From AP-15 sp963703855 (lineage in GTDB: Bacteria > Pseudomonadota > Alphaproteobacteria > ATCC43930 > CGMCC-115725): a stretch of 64,000 nt of DNA. Positions 32,040 to 41,383 of this stretch are shown one piece after another (the first letter of the stretch is position 1; the number at the start of each line of letters is the position of its first letter). Both the position numbers and the translations under genes were made by a program. Location of the stretch: assembly GCA_963703855.1 (NCBI GenBank), contig CAVPFW010000022.1:434001-498000 (forward strand), given 5' to 3'. The notes beneath the pieces are model-generated. The model did not search any database, was not told the origin of the DNA, and saw only the letters and a program-made list of their open reading frames with translations.

Positions 32040-34043
32040 ATGAAACTTTCCTCCGCCCGTTCCCTCGGCGTTTTCGCCTCGCGCCGCGCGGCCGCTGTCG
32101 TCGCGCTCGTGTGCATCGCGCTGATGCTGGTCTCGGCCAATATCATCATCGCCCGGTTCTTTACCGCGCGGCTCGACCTGACCGCCGAACGCCTCTACAC
32201 CCTGTCGCCCGGCACCCGGCACACCGTGGCGCAGATCGACGAGCCGATAACCCTGCGTTTTTATTATTCGAACCGGCTCGGCGACGAGGTCCCGGCCTAT
32301 GGAGTCTATGCCCAGCGCGTGCGCGAGCTGCTCGACCAGTACGTTGCCGCGGCGCACGGCAAGATCCGCCTCGAAACCTATAGCCCGCAGCCTTTTTCGG
32401 ATGTGGAGGACCGCGCCGTCGCCTTCGGATTGCAGGCCGTGCCGCTCGACAGCGAAGGCGACCAAGTCTATTTCGGCCTCGCCGCGACCAACTCGACCGA
32501 CGATCAGCAGATCATCGCGTTCTTTTCGCCCGAGCGCGAGCGCTTTCTCGAATACGATCTGACCAAGCTCGTGCACGCCCTGGCCTTTCCGAAAAAAACG
32601 GTGGTCGGGCTGATCAGTAGCCTGCCGCTCGAAGGCGACATGACGGCGATGATGCAGGGCCGGCCGAGCCGGCCGATGGCGGTGATCGAGCAATTGCGGC
32701 AGCTCGACAAGGTCGAGCCGCTGTCGGCGACCATCGATGCGATCCCGGCCGATGTCGACGTGCTGATGCTGGTGCACCCGCAGCACCTGCCGCCGAAGAC
32801 GTTGTTCGCGATCGACCAGTTCGTGCTGAAGGGCGGCAAGGCGCTGATTTTCGTCGACCCGCATTCCGAATTGCAGGCCGCGCAGCCGAGCCGGCTCAAC
32901 CCGCCGGGCTCGCCGACCGCCAGCAACCTCGCGCCGCTGTTCAAATCCTGGGGCTTTGAGATGTCGCCGAAATTCGTCGCCGGCGACCGCCGCGACGCAC
33001 AGCGGGTCAGCGTGCCGGTCCCCGGGCGCGGTGAAGAGCCTGTCGACTACATCGCCTGGCTCGATCTGCACGCGGCCAATTTCGATCGCAACGACATGAT
33101 CACGGCCGATCTCAGCCACATCACGATGGCCTCGGCCGGCATCATCGAGCCGCTGCGCGGAGCCAAGACGACGATCGCGCCGTTGATCACGACCTCGCCG
33201 GATTCGACCAGGATCCCGGCCGACAAGCTCGACGGGCTGCCCGATGTCGCCGGCCTCCTCGCCGACTTCAAGCCCGACGACAAGCGCTACATCCTCGCCG
33301 CCAAGGTCACCGGCCCGGTCCGGACCGCGTTTCCCGACGGACCGCCGAAGCCCCCAGGGACAACCAAGCCCGAGGCAGCCAAGCCAGATCCGGCCAAGCC
33401 CGACGCGGCCAAGCCGGGCGAGGCGAAGCCGCCGGCAAAGCCGGCAGCCGCGGCGACATGGCTCGAGCAATCGGTGCGGCCGATCAATGTCGTCGTCGTC
33501 GCCGACACCGATCTGCTCGACGACCGGCTGTGGGTGCAGAGCCAGGATTTCTTCGGCCAGCGGGTCATCGCGCCGATCGCCAACAACGGCGACTTTGTCG
33601 CCAACGCGATCGACGTGCTGGCCGGCGGCGAGGATCTGATCGGCTTGCGCAGCCGCGGCACCGCGGCCCGCCCGTTCGAGGTCGTCGACCGGATCCAGCG
33701 GGCGGCCCAGGCGCGCTACAGCGCCGAGGAGCGGGCCTTGCGGCAGAAGCTCAAAGGCGCCGAAGCCAAGCTCGCGGATTTGACCGGGAAGGACCAGGCC
33801 GACGCCCCGGCCGCCCTGTCGCCCGAGCAGACCAAGGCGATCCAGGAATTCCGCGCCGACATGCTGCAGACCCGTCGCCAGCTGCGCGACGTGCAGGCGG
33901 CGTTGCGCAGCAACATCCAGCAGCTGAAGGAAGGGGTCGAATTCCTCGACATCGCGCTGATCCCGCTCATCGTCGCTGCGGTCGCGATCATCGTCGGGGC
34001 GGTCCGTCTGAAGCGCCGGCGCCGGCGCATGGTCGAAGCGTGA
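32040..34043 (+). CDS. GldG-like ABC-transporter auxiliary protein
   Basis: This 667-residue protein has one N-terminal membrane helix (about residues 15-38), a large periplasmic domain and a C-terminal helix near 640-660 (FLDIALIPLIVAAVAIIVGA). It shows the family start of the extracytoplasmic part, DLTAERLYTLSPGTRHTVAQ, and FYYSNRLGDEVPAYGVYAQR. Around residues 440-475 is a low-complexity linker of Lys-Pro/Ala-Lys-Pro repeats. A coiled coil lies at 560-640 (AEERALRQKLKGAEAKLADL). It likely couples substrate or cell-wall engagement to the ABC pair upstream. Confidence 0.87.
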   Translation: MKLSSARSLGVFASRRAAAVVALVCIALMLVSANIIIARFFTARLDLTAERLYTLSPGTRHTVAQIDEPITLRFYYSNRLGDEVPAYGVYAQRVRELLDQYVAAAHGKIRLETYSPQPFSDVEDRAVAFGLQAVPLDSEGDQVYFGLAATNSTDDQQIIAFFSPERERFLEYDLTKLVHALAFPKKTVVGLISSLPLEGDMTAMMQGRPSRPMAVIEQLRQLDKVEPLSATIDAIPADVDVLMLVHPQHLPPKTLFAIDQFVLKGGKALIFVDPHSELQAAQPSRLNPPGSPTASNLAPLFKSWGFEMSPKFVAGDRRDAQRVSVPVPGRGEEPVDYIAWLDLHAANFDRNDMITADLSHITMASAGIIEPLRGAKTTIAPLITTSPDSTRIPADKLDGLPDVAGLLADFKPDDKRYILAAKVTGPVRTAFPDGPPKPPGTTKPEAAKPDPAKPDAAKPGEAKPPAKPAAAATWLEQSVRPINVVVVADTDLLDDRLWVQSQDFFGQRVIAPIANNGDFVANAIDVLAGGEDLIGLRSRGTAARPFEVVDRIQRAAQARYSAEERALRQKLKGAEAKLADLTGKDQADAPAALSPEQTKAIQEFRADMLQTRRQLRDVQAALRSNIQQLKEGVEFLDIALIPLIVAAVAIIVGAVRLKRRRRRMVEA

Positions 34044-34077
34044 GCGGCGCCCGTCCCGGAGCCCGCGAGAGCGTGCA

Positions 34078-35100
34078 ATGCAGCAGCGCAGCCTGATCCT
34101 TCTCGCCGCCGCAACGGTGGTGCTCGCGGGGTTGGCGGTGGTGGCCCTCGTCACCGGAGGCTACGAGGCCGGTCGCGCCCGGACCGACCGGCGCGCTGTG
34201 CCGGCTGTGGCGGACCAGCTCGGCGAGGTCGCCTCGGTCGAGATGCAGCGCAATGGCCTCGACCTGACCTTCGTCCGCGACGGCGATAACTGGCTCGTCA
34301 GGCAAAAGGGCAACTATCCCGCCGCTGCCGCCAAGATTCGCCGGATCGTGCTGGCGCTGGCAGACATGACGCTGGTCGAGCCCAAGACGCGCAAGCCGGA
34401 TCTCTACCCGCGGCTCGAGGTCGAAGACCCCGGCAAGGGCAAATCGACCTTGGTCACGGTCAAGGACAAGTCCGGCGCCGCGATCGCCCGGCTGATCGTC
34501 GGCAAGCACAGCTACGATCGGCTCGGCGCGGGCAATGACGGCGTCTATGTCAGGAAGCCGGGCGACCCGCAGGCGTGGCTGGCGCGCGGCTCGCTCGATT
34601 TTTCCGACGACATGGCGAGCTGGCTCGACCGGCGGATCGTCGACATCCCGGACAGCCGTGTCGCCAAGGTCAGCCTGAGCCAGGCAGACGGCACGAGCCT
34701 GGTGCTCAGCCGCACCGGGCCGGACGCGAAATTTGCCGTCGCGGGGGCGCCCGCCAACGCCAAATACAAGAGCGACACGGCGTTGGGCGAGCCGGCGATG
34801 GCGCTCGAAACCCTCGACCTCGAAGACGTGCAGCCGGCCGCGAAACTGCCGATCCCGGACAAGGGCGTCGCCGCCGCGTCCTATACGACCTTCGACGGGC
34901 TGACGGTCGGCCTGAAGCTGTTGCAGCGCGGCACCAAGGATTGGATCGCGGTCGTCGCCACGGGCGCGGGCAAGGCGGCGGCCGAGGCCAAGCGGATCGA
35001 CGGCAAGGTGTCGCGCTGGGTTTATGCGATCCCGTCCTACAAGGCCAAGATGATGAAAACCAAGCTTGCCGACCTTATCGAACCCGCCAAGGGTTCCTGA
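34078..35100 (+). CDS. DUF4340 domain protein of the Gld-type operon
   Basis: This 340-residue protein has one N-terminal membrane segment (LILLAAATVVLAGLAVVALV) and a large extracytoplasmic beta-rich domain repeated about twice. It shows DLTFVRDGDNWLVRQKGNYP and then VYVRKPGDPQAWLARGSLDF. DUF4340 proteins regularly follow GldG-like genes and are thought to be periplasmic parts of the same exporter. It starts 34 bases after the GldG-like stop and closes the operon; the basic C-terminus ends AKMMKTKLADLIEPAK. Confidence 0.85.
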   Translation: MQQRSLILLAAATVVLAGLAVVALVTGGYEAGRARTDRRAVPAVADQLGEVASVEMQRNGLDLTFVRDGDNWLVRQKGNYPAAAAKIRRIVLALADMTLVEPKTRKPDLYPRLEVEDPGKGKSTLVTVKDKSGAAIARLIVGKHSYDRLGAGNDGVYVRKPGDPQAWLARGSLDFSDDMASWLDRRIVDIPDSRVAKVSLSQADGTSLVLSRTGPDAKFAVAGAPANAKYKSDTALGEPAMALETLDLEDVQPAAKLPIPDKGVAAASYTTFDGLTVGLKLLQRGTKDWIAVVATGAGKAAAEAKRIDGKVSRWVYAIPSYKAKMMKTKLADLIEPAKGS

Positions 35101-35227
35101 AGTCCAGGTTCTCAGAAAGCGTCGCGAGCCCGCCGGCGCCCGACAATTTGTGCGCAGCTGTCGATCCCCGGTTGCCGGCAGATCGGGACTTCGGCGCGTC
35201 CGCATCCACCGCCCCGGCCGGAGCGCG

Positions 35228-36508
35228 CTACGTTTGCGGCGGAGAGAGCGCTCGGCGGCCGATGTCGAGGCGGCAGAAGCCTTCGGGCCAATCGATCCGG
35301 TCTATGGCGGCGTAGGCGCGATCGCGGGCTTGGGCAAGATCGCGACCCAGCGCGGTGATCCCGAGGACGCGACCGCCATCGGCGAGAAGCCGCTCATCGT
35401 CGCGACGGGTCGCGCCGTGGAAGATCCTGATCGCGGGGTCGGCGCCGGCCTTGTCGAGGCCGCGGATCTCGCTGCCGCGCTCGGGCTCCTCGGGATAGCC
35501 GCGCGCCGCCATCACGACGCACAGCGCCGCGTCGGCATGCCAGCGCAGGTCGACCTGGCGCAATACCCCGTCATGCGCAGCAATCAGCGCGGGGAGAGGG
35601 TCGCTGATCAGCCGCATCATCAGCGCCTGCGCCTCGGGGTCGCCAAAGCGCACATTGTACTCCAGCAGCATCGGACCCCTCTCGGTTAGCATCAGCCCCG
35701 CATAGAGGACGCCCTTGAACACCCGACCCTGATCGCGCATCGCCGCGATCGTGGGCGCGATGATGCGGTCCATGACCTGGCCTTCGAGCGCCGGGGTCAG
35801 GGCGGGCGTCGGCGAAAAGGCGCCCATGCCGCCGGTGTTCGGCCCGGTGTCGCCGTCGCCGACCCGCTTGTGGTCCTGGGCGGCGGCGAGCGGCAAGGCG
35901 TCCTCGCCGTCGACCAGCGCAAAGAAGCTCGCTTCCTCGCCTTCGAGGAAATCCTCGACGACGATTTCGAGCCCGGCAGCACTGAACCGGCGCTCGACCA
36001 AGGCGGCGTCGACCGCCCGACAAGCAGTGTCGAGATCAGGCGCGACGGTGACGCCCTTGCCGGCGGCGAGGCCGTCGGCCTTGATCACGATCGGCGCGCC
36101 ATGCTCGGCGATATAGGCTTTCGCGGCCGCCGGGTCGCGAAAACAGCGGTAGGGTGCGGTCGGAACCCCGGCGCGGGCGCACAAATCTTTGGCAAAGGAT
36201 TTCGAGGCTTCTAGCGCCGCCGCCGCCGCACTGGGGCCGAACGCGGGAATGCCCCCGGCTTCGAGCGCGTCGACGAGGCCGAGGACCAGCGGCGCCTCCG
36301 GCCCGACGACGACGAAATCGATCCTCTCGCGCCGGCAAAAGCCGACCACCGCGGCGATGTCGGTCGCCCGGATCGGCACGCATTCGGCCTCCTCGGCGAT
36401 CCCGGCGTTGCCCGGCGTGCAGAACAGCCGGTCGACCAGCGGCGAGGCCGCAATCGCCCAGGCGAGCGCATGCTCGCGCCCGCCCGAGCCCACCACCAGC
36501 ACCCGCAT
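35228..36508 (-). CDS. purD: Phosphoribosylamine-glycine ligase
   Basis: This 426-residue ATP-grasp enzyme forms glycinamide ribonucleotide in purine synthesis. It shows MRVLVVGSGGREHALAWAIA at the start and FAKDLCARAGVPTAPYRCF entering the ATP-grasp fold. IVIKADGLAAGKGVTVA is the glycine-rich loop, DHKRVGDGDTGPNTGGMGAF is the PurD signature, and EYNVRFGDPEAQALMMRL is the metal and glycine region. ATG 36508 was chosen because the family begins there. It is divergent from xseA across a palindromic repeat, an arrangement seen in many alphaproteobacteria. Confidence 0.95.
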   Translation of the reverse strand: MRVLVVGSGGREHALAWAIAASPLVDRLFCTPGNAGIAEEAECVPIRATDIAAVVGFCRRERIDFVVVGPEAPLVLGLVDALEAGGIPAFGPSAAAAALEASKSFAKDLCARAGVPTAPYRCFRDPAAAKAYIAEHGAPIVIKADGLAAGKGVTVAPDLDTACRAVDAALVERRFSAAGLEIVVEDFLEGEEASFFALVDGEDALPLAAAQDHKRVGDGDTGPNTGGMGAFSPTPALTPALEGQVMDRIIAPTIAAMRDQGRVFKGVLYAGLMLTERGPMLLEYNVRFGDPEAQALMMRLISDPLPALIAAHDGVLRQVDLRWHADAALCVVMAARGYPEEPERGSEIRGLDKAGADPAIRIFHGATRRDDERLLADGGRVLGITALGRDLAQARDRAYAAIDRIDWPEGFCRLDIGRRALSPPQT

Positions 36509-36524
36509 CAGCGATCCCTCCGCA

Positions 36525-36670
36525 GAACCCCTCTCCGCCCCTTGAAGGGAGAGGGAGGGGACTCGCCGCGCAGCGATGGGGAGGGTGAGGTGAGCACGCA
36601 CCGAGATTTGCGGCGGCCACCCCCCTCACCCAACCCTCTCCCCCCATTAAATGGGAGGAGAGGAAATGTT
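36525..36670. repeat. Dispersed palindromic repeats between purD and xseA
   Basis: Two relatives of the CCCCTCACCC family occur here. One has CCCCTCTCCGCCCCTTGAAG with its opposing GGGAGAGGGAGGGG. The other has CCCCCTCACCCAACCCTCTC with an opposing ATGGGAGGAGAGG. They occupy the leader regions of both divergent genes. Confidence 0.6.
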
Positions 36671-36720
36671 TTAGGGATGCGCATTAGCGAGTGCTCCCGG
36701 CTCCCTTATATAATCGAGCG

Positions 36721-38151
36721 ATGAACGACCTGCCGCTCGCCGCGCCGCCCGTGCAATCGAATTTGATCGAATATACCGTCTCGGAACTGTCCTTGGCACT
36801 TAAGCGCTCGATCGAGGACGGCTTCGGCCATGTCCGGGTGCGCGGCGAGGTGTCCGGGTTCAAGCGCCACGGCTCGGGCCATTGCTATCTTGCGCTCAAG
36901 GATGCCGACGCCGTGCTCGACGCGGTGTGCTGGCGCATGACCGCGATCCGGCTCGCGGTCAAGCCCGAGGACGGCATGGAGGTGGTGTGCACCGGGCGGC
37001 TGACCACCTTTCCCGGGCGCTCGAAATACCAGCTGGTCATCGACACGATTGAGCTGGCCGGGGTCGGCGCCTTGCTCAAGCTGCTCGAAGAGCGTCGGCA
37101 GCGGCTCGCCGCCGAGGGGCTGTTCGCGGCCGAGCGCAAACGGGCATTGCCGTTTCTGCCGGCGGTGATCGGGGTCGTGACCTCGCCGACCGGGGCGGTG
37201 ATTCGCGACATCCTGCACCGGCTGGCCGATCGCTTCCCTCGCCGGGTGTTGATCTGGCCGGTGGCGGTGCAGGGCGAGGGTGCCGCGGCCCAGGTGGCGG
37301 CGGCGATCGAGGGCTTCAACCGCCTTGCCGTCGGGGGCGTGACCCCGCGGCCTGATCTGATCATCGTCGCCCGCGGCGGCGGCAGCCTCGAAGATTTGAT
37401 GGCGTTCAACGAGGAAATCGTGGTGCGCGCCGCCGCGGCCTCCTTGATCCCGCTGATCTCGGCGGTCGGGCACGAGACCGACACGACCCTGATCGACCAC
37501 GCCAGCGACCGGCGCGCGCCGACCCCGACCGCCGCGGCCGAGATCGCGGTTCCGGTGCGGCTCGACCTCGTTGCCGAGCTGGCCGGCAAATCGTCGCGGC
37601 TGTCGGGCGGGCTCGCCCGGCTCTTTGCCGAGCGCCGGCTGCACCTCGCCGGGCTGGCGCGCGGGCTGCCGTTGCCGCAGGACCTGATCGGCAATGCCGC
37701 GCAGCGCCTCGACGACCGCGCCGAACGGCTGCGGCTCGCCGCCGAGCGCCATCTGCGCGCGGCCCGGCACCGCCTCGACCTCGCCGCGGTGCGGCTGCGC
37801 CCCGAGGTGCTGTCGGCCGACCTAGCCCGCGCCGGCGCCCGCCTCACCGACGTCGAGATCCGGCGGCGCACCGCGATGGTGCGATCGATCGACGCAAGGC
37901 GCGACGCCCTCGACAATTTCGCAGGCCGGCTCGCGAGTCATTCCGAGCGCCACGAGAGCCTGCTCGCGCGCGGATACGTGGTGGTCCGCGACGGCGACCT
38001 CCGGGTCGTTACCGAAGCCGCCAAGGTCAAGCTCGGCGCGGCGCTCGATCTCGAATTCTACGACGGCAAGGTCGGTGCCATCGCCGGCCGCACCCCGCGC
38101 CGCCCGGTCCGCCGCGCACCTCCCCGCCCGGAGCAGGGAAGCCTGTTCTGA
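36721..38151 (+). CDS. xseA: Exodeoxyribonuclease VII large subunit
   Basis: This 476-residue subunit of the exonuclease degrades single-stranded DNA from both ends. The N-terminal OB fold is seen as YTVSELSLALKRSIEDGFGH and VRVRGEVSGFKRHGSGHCYL. Catalytic-domain blocks are GVVTSPTGAVIRDILHRLAD, DLIIVARGGGSLEDLMAFNE and SAVGHETDTTLIDHASDRRA. A long coiled coil follows at about residues 280-400. The C-terminus ends in a basic tail (PRRPVRRAPPRPEQ). ATG 36721 fits the usual family start. Confidence 0.95.
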   Translation: MNDLPLAAPPVQSNLIEYTVSELSLALKRSIEDGFGHVRVRGEVSGFKRHGSGHCYLALKDADAVLDAVCWRMTAIRLAVKPEDGMEVVCTGRLTTFPGRSKYQLVIDTIELAGVGALLKLLEERRQRLAAEGLFAAERKRALPFLPAVIGVVTSPTGAVIRDILHRLADRFPRRVLIWPVAVQGEGAAAQVAAAIEGFNRLAVGGVTPRPDLIIVARGGGSLEDLMAFNEEIVVRAAAASLIPLISAVGHETDTTLIDHASDRRAPTPTAAAEIAVPVRLDLVAELAGKSSRLSGGLARLFAERRLHLAGLARGLPLPQDLIGNAAQRLDDRAERLRLAAERHLRAARHRLDLAAVRLRPEVLSADLARAGARLTDVEIRRRTAMVRSIDARRDALDNFAGRLASHSERHESLLARGYVVVRDGDLRVVTEAAKVKLGAALDLEFYDGKVGAIAGRTPRRPVRRAPPRPEQGSLF

Positions 38152-38194
38152 GCCAAGCCCCGCGAGCCCCGATGATAAGCGGAGCGCCGGAAAC

Positions 38195-38345
38195 CACCGT
38201 TTTCCTCTCCCTTCGCTGGCCGTGGGGAGAGGGCAGGGTGAGGGGGCCGACGAGCCGGGTTGCGCGGCCACCCACCTCACCCTCCCCGCCGCTGCGCGAC
38301 AGGGCCCCTCCCTTTCCCCCCTAAAGGGCGGAGAGGGCCGCGTGT
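38195..38345. repeat. Dispersed palindromic repeats upstream of the kinase fusion gene
   Basis: TTTTCCTCTCCCTTCGCTGG with GGGGAGAGGGCAGGGTGAGG, and then CACCTCACCCTCCCCGCCGC with CTAAAGGGCGGAGAGGGC, are further copies of the CCCTCACCC-type element. They fill most of the gap between xseA and the next gene. Confidence 0.6.
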
Positions 38346-38394
38346 ATTGCCATCGATCCTGCACATATTCCCCAAAGGCATCGCCGAAACTGTC

Positions 38395-39945
38395 GTGACC
38401 TCCCCCGTTCTCGATGACCAGCGCGACGTGATCGCCTTTCTCGGATGGCCGTCCTCCTATGGGCCGGGAATCGAGCGGGTTGAGATCGTCGAGACCCATG
38501 TCTCGCGGGTCTTTCTCGCGGGAGACCGCGCCTACAAGCTCAAGCGCGCGGTGAAGCTGCCCTATCTCGACTTTTCGACTGCGGAGCGGCGGCGCGAGGC
38601 CTGTGAGGCCGAGCTGGCGCTGAACCGGCGCACGGCGCCCGCACTTTATCTCGATATCCGCCGGCTCGGCCGCGATGCGACGGGTGCGGTGTGCTTTTCC
38701 GATAAGGGCCCGGCCGTCGATTGGATCGTGGTGATGCGGCGGTTCGATCAGGCGCTGCTGTTCGATGCGCTCGCCAAATCGGGTGGGCTCGGCACACGGC
38801 TGATGGATGCGCTCGCCGACCATATCGGCCAGTTCCACCGGAGGGCCGAGCGGCGCTTCGACCAAGGCGGCGCTTCGGCGATGCGCGCCATCGCCGAGGA
38901 GAATCACCGCTGTCTTGTCGACGCCCCACGAGCAGGCTTCGCCCGAGAGCGGATCGACGGCATTCGCGAGAAATGGCGCCGCGGCGTGGAGGCCGTGGCG
39001 GGGCTGCTCGAAAACCGGCGGGCGGCGGGCAAGGTGCGGCGCTGCCACGGCGATCTGCATCTGCGCAACATCTGCCTGGTCGACGGCGAGCCGACCTTGT
39101 TCGACTGCCTCGAATTCTCGGACGCGCTCGCCAGCATCGACGTGCTCTACGATCTCGCGTTTCTGCTGATGGACCTCGAGCATCGCGGGCTGGCTCACTT
39201 GGCGAACCGCGTGCTGAACCGCTATCTCGACCACACCGGCGAGGATGACGACCTGATGGCGCTGCCGCTGTTTCTGTCGTTGCGCGCCGGGATCCGGGCG
39301 CATGTGACGGCGACCGCGCTGGAGCAGGCCGGGAGCCCCGACAGGGCGGCGGAAATGGCGGCCGAGGCGCTGGGCTATCTCGATCTCGCGCACCGATTTC
39401 TGGAGCCGCAGCCGCGCCGGCTGGTCGCGGTCGGCGGGCTGAGCGGCAGCGGCAAGTCGACCCTCGCCGTCGGCTTGGCGCCCGAGCTCGGGCTCCGCCC
39501 CGGCGCCCGGGTGCTGCGCAGCGATGTGACCCGCAAGCTGCTGCTCGGCGTCATGCCCGAAACCCGGCTGCCGGCTGACGCCTATACGCCCGATGTCACC
39601 CGCCGGGTCTACGATACCCTGCGCCAAGCGGCGGCGACCGCGCTCGCCGCCGGCTGGTCGGTCATAATCGACGCCGCGTCGCTGCTGCCGGCCGAGCGCC
39701 GGTCCTTTGCCGAGACCGCGCGCGACGCCGGCGTGCCGTTCTCGGGGCTGTGGCTCGAGGCCGGCGCCGAAACGATGGCAGGCCGCATCCGCGACCGCCG
39801 CGGCGACGCCTCCGACGCCACCGCGGAAGTCCTGGCGCAACAGCTGCGGCAGGATGCCGGGCCGATCGATTGGAGCCGCATCGACTGCGGCGGTGGACCC
39901 GAACAATGCCTCGCCGCCGCTCGGCGCGCCCTCGCGCTCGATTGA
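38395..39945 (+). CDS. Fusion of an aminoglycoside-phosphotransferase-like kinase and an AAA/zeta-toxin-like kinase
   Basis: This encodes 516 residues from GTG 38395. The N-terminal 330 residues are kinase-like: HVSRVFLAGDRAYKLKRAVK with the ATP-binding Lys, CHGDLHLRNICLVDGEPTLF as catalytic loop and DCLEFSD as metal loop. The C-terminal domain begins at about 345 with a P-loop VAVGGLSGSGKSTLAVGLAP and an RSDVTRK switch region, like small-molecule kinases of the AAA_33 group. Fusions of this type are common in proteobacteria and remain functionally undefined. They probably phosphorylate a metabolite or a nucleoside-like drug. Confidence 0.85.
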   Translation: MTSPVLDDQRDVIAFLGWPSSYGPGIERVEIVETHVSRVFLAGDRAYKLKRAVKLPYLDFSTAERRREACEAELALNRRTAPALYLDIRRLGRDATGAVCFSDKGPAVDWIVVMRRFDQALLFDALAKSGGLGTRLMDALADHIGQFHRRAERRFDQGGASAMRAIAEENHRCLVDAPRAGFARERIDGIREKWRRGVEAVAGLLENRRAAGKVRRCHGDLHLRNICLVDGEPTLFDCLEFSDALASIDVLYDLAFLLMDLEHRGLAHLANRVLNRYLDHTGEDDDLMALPLFLSLRAGIRAHVTATALEQAGSPDRAAEMAAEALGYLDLAHRFLEPQPRRLVAVGGLSGSGKSTLAVGLAPELGLRPGARVLRSDVTRKLLLGVMPETRLPADAYTPDVTRRVYDTLRQAAATALAAGWSVIIDAASLLPAERRSFAETARDAGVPFSGLWLEAGAETMAGRIRDRRGDASDATAEVLAQQLRQDAGPIDWSRIDCGGGPEQCLAAARRALALD

Positions 39946-39958
39946 TCGGGCCGCGCGG

Positions 39959-40876
39959 CTATTCCATCGGCAGGCCCGGATGGACCGCACGGCTGTCGAG
40001 TGGGGTGAATTGCGGCGCCAATGCCGGGATCGCGACCTCGGCCAAGGTCTCGGGCGTCCAGCCGCCGTGGCGGTGGACCATGCGCACCGGCCGCATATGG
40101 CCGTAGAGCGACAATTCACCGGCGCGCTGGTGAAAGACCTGGCCGTTGACCTGGGCGGCCTGCTCGGAGGCGAGAAAGACGCAGAGCGGGGCGATCGCAT
40201 CGGCCCGGCTGCGGCGCAGCCGCTCTTCCCTGATCGCGGCCACCTGCGGGTCCTTGGGCGTCGGCACCGAGCGGGTCATGCGAGTATCGGCCGACGGGCA
40301 GATGACGTTGACCGTGATCCCGCGCGCCGCGTTTTCCATCGCGACGATGCGCGCCAGCGCCACGATGCCGAACTTGGCCGCGCCGTAATTGCACTGCCCG
40401 ACATTGCCGAGCAGGCCCGAGGTCGACGACACCATGATGATCCGCCCGTAATTCTGCTCGCGGAACAGGTTGATCGCCGCCCGGTTGATGTTGAAGTGGC
40501 CGGTCAGATGGACATCGATGACCGCCTGCCAGTCCTCGGGGAACATGTTGTGGAACATCTTGTCGCGCAGGATGCCGGCGGCGTCGAACACGATGTGCAG
40601 GCCGCCGAAGGTGTCGCGGGCCTGCTGGACCATCGCCAGGCAGTCGTCGAACTTGGCGACCGAGCCGTAATTAGCCGCCGCCTCGCCGCCCGCCGCCTTG
40701 ATCTGATCGACGATCTCCTGAGCCGGCGTCCGGTCGGAGCCTTCGCCGCTGCCGCTGGTGCCGGGATCGTTGATCACGACCTTGGCGCCGTGCGCGGCCA
40801 TCAGCTTGGCGACCTCGGCCCCGACGCCGCGACCGGCACCGGCGCAGATCGCGACCCGCCCCTCGAGCATGCCCAT
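39959..40876 (-). CDS. Short-chain dehydrogenase/reductase
   Basis: This 305-residue Rossmann-fold oxidoreductase has the cofactor motif AICAGAGRGVGAEVAKLM, the central Asn-Ala-Ala-Gly equivalent FDAAGILRDKMF, the catalytic Ser in IIMVSSTSGLLGN and YGAAKFG for Tyr and Lys. The first part resembles the hydroxyacyl-CoA dehydrogenase domain of multifunctional enzymes. An insertion after LLGG-like position (GSGEGSDRTP) is typical of that group. The C-terminal 60 residues are an extension rich in His and Pro. ATG 40876 was chosen. It is divergent from the cupin gene. Confidence 0.88.
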   Translation of the reverse strand: MGMLEGRVAICAGAGRGVGAEVAKLMAAHGAKVVINDPGTSGSGEGSDRTPAQEIVDQIKAAGGEAAANYGSVAKFDDCLAMVQQARDTFGGLHIVFDAAGILRDKMFHNMFPEDWQAVIDVHLTGHFNINRAAINLFREQNYGRIIMVSSTSGLLGNVGQCNYGAAKFGIVALARIVAMENAARGITVNVICPSADTRMTRSVPTPKDPQVAAIREERLRRSRADAIAPLCVFLASEQAAQVNGQVFHQRAGELSLYGHMRPVRMVHRHGGWTPETLAEVAIPALAPQFTPLDSRAVHPGLPME

Positions 40877-40971
40877 CCCTCGACCCCTTCGATTCTCTGT
40901 TTCGCCGCACCGGGTTGTCGGGGCCTGTGCCGGGTTTGTCAATCCGCGCCCACTGTGACGGAGGTGCCGAG

Positions 40972-41361
40972 ATGAGCTTCGAAACCAGGCGCATTTCGAG
41001 CGCGCCCCGTGCGATCGCCCCCGACGGCTCGCAGGTGCGGGTGCTGTGCAGCCTTTCGCGCGGGGGCATGGCGGTCTTTTCGCTGCCGCCCAAAGCCGTA
41101 TCGAAGGCGGTCGCCCATCGTACGGTCGAGGAGATTTGGTACGTGATCGGCGGTCACGGGCGGATCTGGCGCAAGCTCGACGGGCGCGAAGAAATCGTCG
41201 AGATCTGCCCCGGCGTGTCGCTCGGCATACCGAACGGCACGCATTTCCAATTCCGCTGCGACGGCATCGAGCCGTTGACTATCCTTGGCGCCACGATGCC
41301 GCCCTGGCCGGGCGCGGACGAGGCCTATGCGGTCGACGGAAAGTGGGAGGCCACGGCCTGA
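40972..41361 (+). CDS. Cupin domain protein
   Basis: This encodes 129 residues forming a single conserved beta barrel. The first cupin motif is seen as SKAVAHRTVEEIWYVIGGHG, with His and Glu ligands; the second as PGVSLGIPNGTHFQFRC, with His. It probably binds a metal and acts on, or senses, a small carboxylate or sugar. The C-terminal GATMPPWPGADEAYAVDGKW is typical of small stand-alone cupins. It starts 95 bases from the divergent SDR and converges on ribA. Confidence 0.87.
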   Translation: MSFETRRISSAPRAIAPDGSQVRVLCSLSRGGMAVFSLPPKAVSKAVAHRTVEEIWYVIGGHGRIWRKLDGREEIVEICPGVSLGIPNGTHFQFRCDGIEPLTILGATMPPWPGADEAYAVDGKWEATA

Positions 41362-41383
41362 GCGGCGGGCGAGCGTCCCCGCG

